A stretch of DNA of 10,384 nt. Source: Pseudomonadota bacterium (lineage in GTDB: Bacteria; Pseudomonadota; Alphaproteobacteria; Acetobacterales; Acetobacteraceae). A model generated the notes under the pieces. The model worked only from the letters and a program-made list of their open reading frames with translations, was not told the DNA's origin and did not search any database. Position 1 is the first letter of the stretch; each line of letters starts with the position of its first letter. Positions 6,241 through 10,384 of the stretch are shown one piece after another. The position numbers and the translations under genes are program-made. The DNA lies in the NCBI GenBank assembly GCA_023424475.1, contig JAFADX010000167.1:1-10384 (forward strand), given 5' to 3'.

Positions 6241-8056
6241 GACGCCGAAGACCAAGGGGAAGGCCAAGCCGCGGGAGGTCTCGGTCCCGGGCATCGCGGT
6301 GTCGCCCGGCATCGCGATCGGCGACGTCTACGACACCTCCGAGCCGCCCACCGAGGCGCCGTACCGCGCCATCGGCCACGAGGAGGTGGACGACGAGAAG
6401 CAGAAGCTCGCCGGCGCCGTCGCCTTCTCCCGCAAGCAGGTCGCCAAGCTCAAGACGCGCATCGGCGTGCTGCCCGAGGAAGCGCAGGACGAGATCGCGC
6501 CCCTGCTCGACGCGCATCTGATGATGCTCGGCAACTCGCGGCTGATCCGCGGCGCGAAGAAGCGCATCGAGGCCGGGCTGCTGGGCGCCGAGACCGCGGT
6601 GAACGAGGAGGCGGAAGCGATCATCGCCGCCATCCTCGCCGTCAGGGACGACGACAAGGCCGGCATCGCGCGCCGCGCGGCCGAGGTGCGCGACATCGCC
6701 CGCCGCCTAGTGCGCAACCTGACCGCGACGCCCTTCCGCAGCCTCAAGGAACTGCCGGAGGGCTGCATCCTGGTCGCCGAGGAGCTGACGCCGGCCGATG
6801 CCGCGCTGCTCGACCCCGCGCGCATCGCCGGCGTGGCGACCGAGGAAGGCGGCGCCGACGGGCATACCGCGATCATGCTGCGCGCCCTCGGCATCCCCGC
6901 CGTCCTGGGCGTGCACGGGCTGACCGAGGCGGTGAAGCGCGGCGATCCGGTGGTGCTGGACGGCACCGGCGGCGCCGTGACGGTCTATCCCTCGAACCAG
7001 ACGCTGGCCGCGGCCAAGGAGCGGCTCGCGGCCTTCGCCAAGGAACGGGCGAAGCTGTCGAAGCTGCGGCGCCTGCCCGCCGAGACGACTGATGGCGAGG
7101 CGGTCGAGCTGCAGGCCAACCTCGAGATCCCGCAGGAACTGCCGCTGATCGCCCAGGCCGGCGCCCAGGGCATCGGCCTGCTGCGCACCGAGTTCCTGTT
7201 CATGAACCGCGAGGACCTGCCCGACGAGGACGCGCAGGTCGAGGCCTACAGCCAGATCGTCGAGGCGATGGCCGACCAGCCGGTGACCATCCGCGTGCTC
7301 GACTGGGGCGGCGAGAAGGACATGGAGGCGCTGGCTGAGGGCGTGGCGCCGGTCCATGCCGGGTCCAACCCGGCGCTCGGCCTGCGCGGGCTGCGCATGC
7401 TGCTGAAGCGGCCCGAGCTGCTGGAGGTGCAGTTCGCCGCCGTGCTGCGCGTCGCCGCGGCCCATGCCCATGGCCATGTCCGCCTCTTGCTGCCGATGGT
7501 GACGGTGCCCGAGGAGGTGAAGCAGGCGCGCGAGATCTTCGACCGCGTCGCCCGCCGGCTGCGCCGCCGCGGGGAGAAGCTGCCCGAGAAGCTGCCGCTG
7601 CTCGGCGCCATGATCGAGACCCCCGGCGCGGCACTGGCCGCCGACGCCATCGCGCTCGAGGCCGATTTCTTCGCCATCGGGACCAACGACCTCGCGATGT
7701 ACACGCTTGCCGTGGACCGCGCGGAGGCCGAGGTGTCGCACCTCTACGACCCGCTCCACCCGGCGGTGCTGCGCCTGGTGCAGTTCGCCACCGAGGCGGC
7801 GCTGCGGCTGCGCATGCCGGTCTCGATCTGCGGCGAGATGGCAGGGAACCCGCAGCTCACGCCGCTGCTGCTGGGGCTCGGCGTGCGGACCTTCTCGATG
7901 AATGCGAGCGCCATTCCCCGCGTGAAGCAGGCGGTCCGGGCCCTCGACATCGGGGACTGCGCGCGCTTCGCGCGGCGGGTGATGGAACAGTCCGACCCGG
8001 GGCGGATCCGGGAACTGGTGGCGGGCTTCGCCGAGGGCGTCATCGAGCGCGCCTGA
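6230..8056 (+). CDS. ptsI: PTS Enzyme I (phosphoenolpyruvate-protein phosphotransferase)
   Basis: 608 residues (E. coli EI has 575). The ATG at 6230 lies within the end of ptsH; GAGG nine bases upstream is a weak ribosome site. A Lys/Pro-rich head (1-17) precedes VPGIAVSPGIAIGDV, the normal EI opening. There is no GAF domain, so it is not the nitrogen-type PtsP. The phosphohistidine is H212 in GGADGHTAIMLRALGIPAVLG. The PEP-binding C-terminal barrel keeps R319 (LLRTEFLF), R355 (IRVLDWGG), E463 (MIETPGA), N486-D487 (GTNDL), R497 (AVDR) and the general acid C534 (SICGEMAG). It autophosphorylates from PEP in the cytoplasm and donates to HPr. Two signatures depart from the textbook: DG instead of a Ser/Thr-containing pair just before the histidine, and LAMYTLAVDR where most EIs have LTQYTLAVDR. 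All catalytic residues are present, so activity is expected. Confidence 0.94.
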   Translation: MKTETPKTKGKAKPREVSVPGIAVSPGIAIGDVYDTSEPPTEAPYRAIGHEEVDDEKQKLAGAVAFSRKQVAKLKTRIGVLPEEAQDEIAPLLDAHLMMLGNSRLIRGAKKRIEAGLLGAETAVNEEAEAIIAAILAVRDDDKAGIARRAAEVRDIARRLVRNLTATPFRSLKELPEGCILVAEELTPADAALLDPARIAGVATEEGGADGHTAIMLRALGIPAVLGVHGLTEAVKRGDPVVLDGTGGAVTVYPSNQTLAAAKERLAAFAKERAKLSKLRRLPAETTDGEAVELQANLEIPQELPLIAQAGAQGIGLLRTEFLFMNREDLPDEDAQVEAYSQIVEAMADQPVTIRVLDWGGEKDMEALAEGVAPVHAGSNPALGLRGLRMLLKRPELLEVQFAAVLRVAAAHAHGHVRLLLPMVTVPEEVKQAREIFDRVARRLRRRGEKLPEKLPLLGAMIETPGAALAADAIALEADFFAIGTNDLAMYTLAVDRAEAEVSHLYDPLHPAVLRLVQFATEAALRLRMPVSICGEMAGNPQLTPLLLGLGVRTFSMNASAIPRVKQAVRALDIGDCARFARRVMEQSDPGRIRELVAGFAEGVIERA

Positions 8057-8083
8057 GAGGCGGCCTGGAGGCTCCGGCGCCGG

Positions 8084-8103
8084 CATGCGCCGCATGGCGC
8101 ATG
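8084..8103 (+). other. Short hairpin after ptsI
   Basis: CATGCGCC (8084-8091) and GGCGCATG (8096-8103) form a perfect 8-bp stem with a GCAT loop, 28 bases after the ptsI stop. No T-run follows. It may protect the 3' end of the operon mRNA or assist the stronger hairpin at 8160. Confidence 0.35.
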
Positions 8104-8159
8104 ACCAGGCAACCTCCGGGCGTGCCGGCACATGGAAGCGTTGCGGGCCAGCGCGAACC

Positions 8160-8206
8160 GCGCCCTGTAATATGCTGCACTGAAACGTTACAGGGCGCCT
8201 TCTTTC
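8160..8206 (+). terminator. Probable intrinsic terminator of the PTS operon
   Basis: GCGCCCTGTAA (8160-8170) and TTACAGGGCGC (8188-8198) are perfect 11-bp inverted repeats with a 17-base loop. The pyrimidine-rich CTTCTTTC follows directly on the plus strand; on the other strand no T-tract follows, so it is directional for ptsI. The loop is longer than usual and the tail is broken by C, so an operator-type palindrome for the downstream small gene is an alternative. Confidence 0.6.
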
Positions 8207-8264
8207 TGCCCTTCTTCCGTCGCCTGAGGGCCGCGTAGGCTGCCGAGGCTGCCTCCTGAGGAAC

Positions 8265-8271
8265 AGGGGAG
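8265..8271 (+). promoter_or_regulatory. Ribosome-binding site of the small exported-protein gene
   Basis: AGGGGAG ends nine bases before the ATG at 8281. Its presence is a main reason to accept the small downstream gene. Confidence 0.5.
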
Positions 8272-8280
8272 TGCCTCGCC

Positions 8281-8514
8281 ATGACGTCCATCCGCCGCGC
8301 TGCCGTCACCGGCCTGTTCGCGCTGTGGCTCGCGCCGCTCTCGGCCACCGCGGCCGATCGCGCCATGGCGGAGGCAGCGGAGGCCCGTACCGGCGTCCTC
8401 GGCCCCGCGCGTCCCGCCATGGGCCGCGAGGAGAGCCGCGAGGACGGACGCGAGGACGGCCTCGCCGAGGACGGTCTCGCCCCGGAAGAGAGTTCCCTGC
8501 AGGCGGACGAGTGA
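8281..8514 (+). CDS. Small predicted exported acidic protein, unknown function
   Basis: 77 residues. The N-terminus MTSIRRAAVTGLFALWLAPLSATAA has the charge pattern and hydrophobic core of a signal peptide, with a cleavage site near ATA/TAA (residues 24-25). The mature part is only about 52 residues, strongly acidic in its second half, with an imperfect internal repeat: REDG, REDG, AEDG (53-65). This is mirrored at the DNA level by repeated GAGGACGG units between about 8438 and 8475. There is no cysteine. An AGGGGAG ribosome site stands nine bases upstream. I do not recognise the family; it could be a lineage-specific periplasmic or secreted peptide. It lies after the likely PTS terminator, so it probably has its own promoter, which I cannot pinpoint. 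In such GC-rich DNA a chance open frame is possible, but signal peptide plus ribosome site make a real gene more likely than not. Confidence 0.5.
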   Translation: MTSIRRAAVTGLFALWLAPLSATAADRAMAEAAEARTGVLGPARPAMGREESREDGREDGLAEDGLAPEESSLQADE

Positions 8515-8847
8515 TGCCAGGCGGATGAAGGACAGGCCCGCGGCCCGGAGGGCCGGGCGCCGCCGCAGGTGCGGCCCCCCCCCCGGCGCATGAGGGGCAC
8601 CAAGGTGGAACCTTCGGTCCCTTGGCATGATCCCGCATCGGGGCGGGCCGGGCGTCCTGCTGCCGCCCCCGCATGCTTCGCGCCGCGCTGCCCCCCGGCC
8701 CGCGTGCCGGCCAGGAATGATCGGGGCCACGAAGGCACGTCCATCCGCCCCGGCTCGCCGCAACGCCGCCAGCCCCTGTTTCCGAGAAGGTCCTCGCCCG
8801 ATCAGGCGTTCCCCCCCCGGTTGGGATCTGCCCCGCCCCCGGCGGGA
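8515..8847. other. Convergent non-coding gap with hairpins and C-runs
   Basis: No convincing gene is seen between the small gene (+) and addB (-), although frames are open on both strands because of base composition. A bulged stem, GCCCG.CGGCCC against GGGCCGGGC (8536-8558), starts 22 bases after the small gene's stop. GCCGC/GCGGC with an AGGT loop follows (8562-8575). Another hairpin has CCAAGG (8600-8605) pairing with CCTTGG (8620-8625) around an inner ACC-TTC-GGT. Runs of ten C (8575-8584) and eight C (8811-8818) are present. None of the hairpins has a T-tail. Confidence 0.45.
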
Positions 8848-10384
8848 TCAGCCTTCCCCCGTCCCGGCCGACCATTCCTCGATGCGGGCCAGGTGATCGT
8901 AGTCGCCCCCGGCGGCGCTGCGTGCCGGGTGGGGGCGGGAGGCGAAGGGCGCCTCCCCCAGCAGCCAGCGGGCCGCGAGGGCGACCAGCCGTTCCCGCGC
9001 CAGCGCGGCGTAATCCTCGTCCGCCTTCATCCGCCTGACCTCGCCGGCCTGCTCGCCGCCGGTCAGGCTCCAGTAGAGCAGCTCCGCCGCTTCGCCCTGC
9101 GCCCCCGCGAAGGCGCCCTGGGCAAGCAGCCAGGCCTCGATCGGCAATTGCGGCGCGGCGCCTTCCAGCAGGTCCTTCTCCTTCGGCACCGTGCCGGTCT
9201 TGTAGTCCACCACCCGCCAGCCGCCACGGCTGAGGTGGTCGAGCCGGTCGGCGCGCGCCTCGATCTCGATCTCGCCCTCGGCCATGCGGAGCCGCGCCAC
9301 GCCCTTGGTCTCCACCAGGCAGGCGAGGAGGCCGCCGCCGGCGCGCAACGCCTCCTCCTGCGCGATGACGAAGCCGCCGATATTGGCAAGGCGCGGGCCC
9401 CAGAAGGCGAGGATGCCGGGCCGGTCGGCATGCTTGCCCAGCGCCGCGCCCGCCGCGCGGTCCCAGGCGGCGCGGGCGGCCTCCGCCCCGGGCCACGCCG
9501 CGCCGAGGACGCGCAGGAAGCCCGCCATCGCGTCGTGCACCAGCGTGCCGTATTCGATCGCCCCGACATCGAGGTCGAGGTCCTTCAGCACCTTCAGCCG
9601 CAGGATGCGGCGCGCGTAGAAGGCATAGGGGTCGGCGATGAGCTGCTGCGCGTCGGAGACCGTCAGGCGGCGCGGGCGCCGGTCGGCCGGCGGCGCCGGC
9701 ATCGGGCGCGGGATGGGCGAGACGATGGCCGGGGCATCGAGTGCCGCGGCCCAGCCCGCGGCCGGCGAGACCTCCAGCGCCAGGCCGCCCTGGCCGGCGA
9801 GGAAGGTGTCGAGCCGCGTCAGCCAGCGCGCCTGCACCGTGGGCGAGCCGCCGCGCCGCGCGGCTGAGGACAGCACCGCCTCGGGTGCCGCGGCGGCGGC
9901 GTAGAGGAAATCGGCGGCGACGCGGCCGATGCGGGCCTCGGGTTCCGGCAGGCCGAATTCGCCGCGCATGGGCCGGCTCATCCAGGGGCCGGGCTCCGTC
10001 GCCTGCGGCCAGACGGATTCCTCGAGCGCGCCGAGGATCACGCGATCGAAGGACTGCAGCCGCGCTTCCAGCAGGCCGAGGATGGCGATGCGCGGGTGCG
10101 GCGCGTCGCCCCGGTTGCGGACGGCACGCAGGGAGGGCGCGACCGGGCCGGCGAACGTGGCCTCGAACAGGTCCGGCCAGTCGGCGGGCGCCATCGGCGG
10201 CAGGTGCGGCAGGGCCTCGTGCAGGTCATGGAGGTGGCGGGCGAGCGGCTCGCCTTCCTCCCCCGCATAGAGGCGCAGCCCGCCCGGCAGGTCGGGTGTC
10301 GCGGCCAGCGCCTCGGCGGCCCGCATGTGGGCGGCGAGCAGGTCGGCGGGCGGGCGCGCGGGGGATGGCGGCAGGGTGTCGAAG
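8848..10384 (-). CDS. addB: AddB, helicase-nuclease subunit for double-strand break repair (C-terminal part)
   Basis: The gene runs off the right edge; 511 C-terminal residues are visible and the frame stays open past the internal ATG at 10326. AddB works with AddA to resect double-strand breaks for RecA-dependent repair. The visible part starts in the inactivated helicase-like region: RIAILGLLEARLQSFDRVIL then GALEESVWPQ (about 10007-10100), typical of AddB/RecB-like proteins. The C-terminal PD-(D/E)XK nuclease domain (PF12705-like) has YGTLVHDAMAGF (about 9527-9560), DRLD (9238-9249), VVDYKTG (DYKTG at 9193-9207, catalytic Asp and Lys) and QLPIEAW (9130-9150), in the expected order. Only one cysteine is visible, so the four-cysteine iron-sulfur cluster of Bacillus AddB cannot be assembled from this part, which fits the alphaproteobacterial type. 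Partner addA would be expected next to it, outside the window. It is convergent with the small exported-protein gene. Confidence 0.9.
   Translation of the reverse strand, partial: FDTLPPSPARPPADLLAAHMRAAEALAATPDLPGGLRLYAGEEGEPLARHLHDLHEALPHLPPMAPADWPDLFEATFAGPVAPSLRAVRNRGDAPHPRIAILGLLEARLQSFDRVILGALEESVWPQATEPGPWMSRPMRGEFGLPEPEARIGRVAADFLYAAAAAPEAVLSSAARRGGSPTVQARWLTRLDTFLAGQGGLALEVSPAAGWAAALDAPAIVSPIPRPMPAPPADRRPRRLTVSDAQQLIADPYAFYARRILRLKVLKDLDLDVGAIEYGTLVHDAMAGFLRVLGAAWPGAEAARAAWDRAAGAALGKHADRPGILAFWGPRLANIGGFVIAQEEALRAGGGLLACLVETKGVARLRMAEGEIEIEARADRLDHLSRGGWRVVDYKTGTVPKEKDLLEGAAPQLPIEAWLLAQGAFAGAQGEAAELLYWSLTGGEQAGEVRRMKADEDYAALARERLVALAARWLLGEAPFASRPHPARSAAGGDYDHLARIEEWSAGTGEG

Noticed and set aside
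6707..8131. Minus-strand open frame of 474 codons opposite ptsI
   Set aside because: It mirrors the well-supported ptsI gene. The His/Gln/Arg-rich product has no recognisable domain and is an artefact of GC-rich codon use.
8122..8131. GTGCCGGCAC palindrome
   Set aside because: It is a short, GC-rich self-complementary decamer, expected by chance in DNA of this composition and not associated with a gene start.
8141..8173. Possible promoter TTGCGG ... TAATAT
   Set aside because: The spacing is about 21 bases and the -10 matches only four of six positions; the TAATAT falls inside the terminator stem.
8569..9867. Plus-strand open frame of 432 codons across the gap and addB
   Set aside because: It is antisense to addB, whose nuclease motifs are unmistakable; the product is a low-complexity shadow.

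Overview
This is a GC-rich window whose genes fit an alphaproteobacterium, most likely Acetobacteraceae (Roseomonas-like). The clues are an alphaproteobacterial-type short HPr kinase clustered with rapZ, a mannose-family EIIA, HPr and Enzyme I, an AddB of the alphaproteobacterial kind, and strong G/C preference at third codon positions. The taxonomic call is inference; there is no rRNA gene or other decisive marker.

Layout. Left block, plus strand: the 3' part of an FAD-dependent oxidoreductase (1-1266), then an overlapping gene for an exported protein of unknown function (1253-2008). A 226-bp convergent gap (2009-2234) holds a near-perfect 26-bp palindrome and other GC-rich hairpins. Minus strand: a two-gene unit read leftwards, with a PLP-dependent threonine/serine dehydratase-like enzyme (3017-3946) followed by an RraA-like aldolase (2235-2936). 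A divergent spacer (3947-4071) separates this unit from the central operon.

Central block, plus strand (4072-8056): hprK, rapZ, mannose-family EIIA, ptsH and ptsI. Every junction overlaps (4, 4, 4 and 11 nt), so the operon has no intergenic base. It encodes a complete phosphorelay (PEP to EI to HPr to EIIA) plus the kinase/phosphorylase that acts on the HPr regulatory serine. No EIIB or EIIC sugar permease is present, which points to a regulatory PTS rather than a sugar importer. A perfect 11-bp stem followed by a pyrimidine-rich tract (8160-8206) probably ends the operon.

Right block: a small gene for a predicted exported acidic protein (8281-8514), then a 333-bp gap with hairpins and two C-runs (8515-8847). 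Last comes the C-terminal part of AddB, the helicase-nuclease subunit for double-strand break repair, on the minus strand and running off the right edge (8848-10384).

No mobile element, tRNA, rRNA or CRISPR array was seen. The most notable points are the fully overlapping permease-less PTS operon, lineage-type departures from the textbook signature motifs in Enzyme I, a Walker A motif in RapZ that ends GKA instead of GKS/T, an N-terminally extended HPr, and the pairing of an RraA-like aldolase with a PLP dehydratase.
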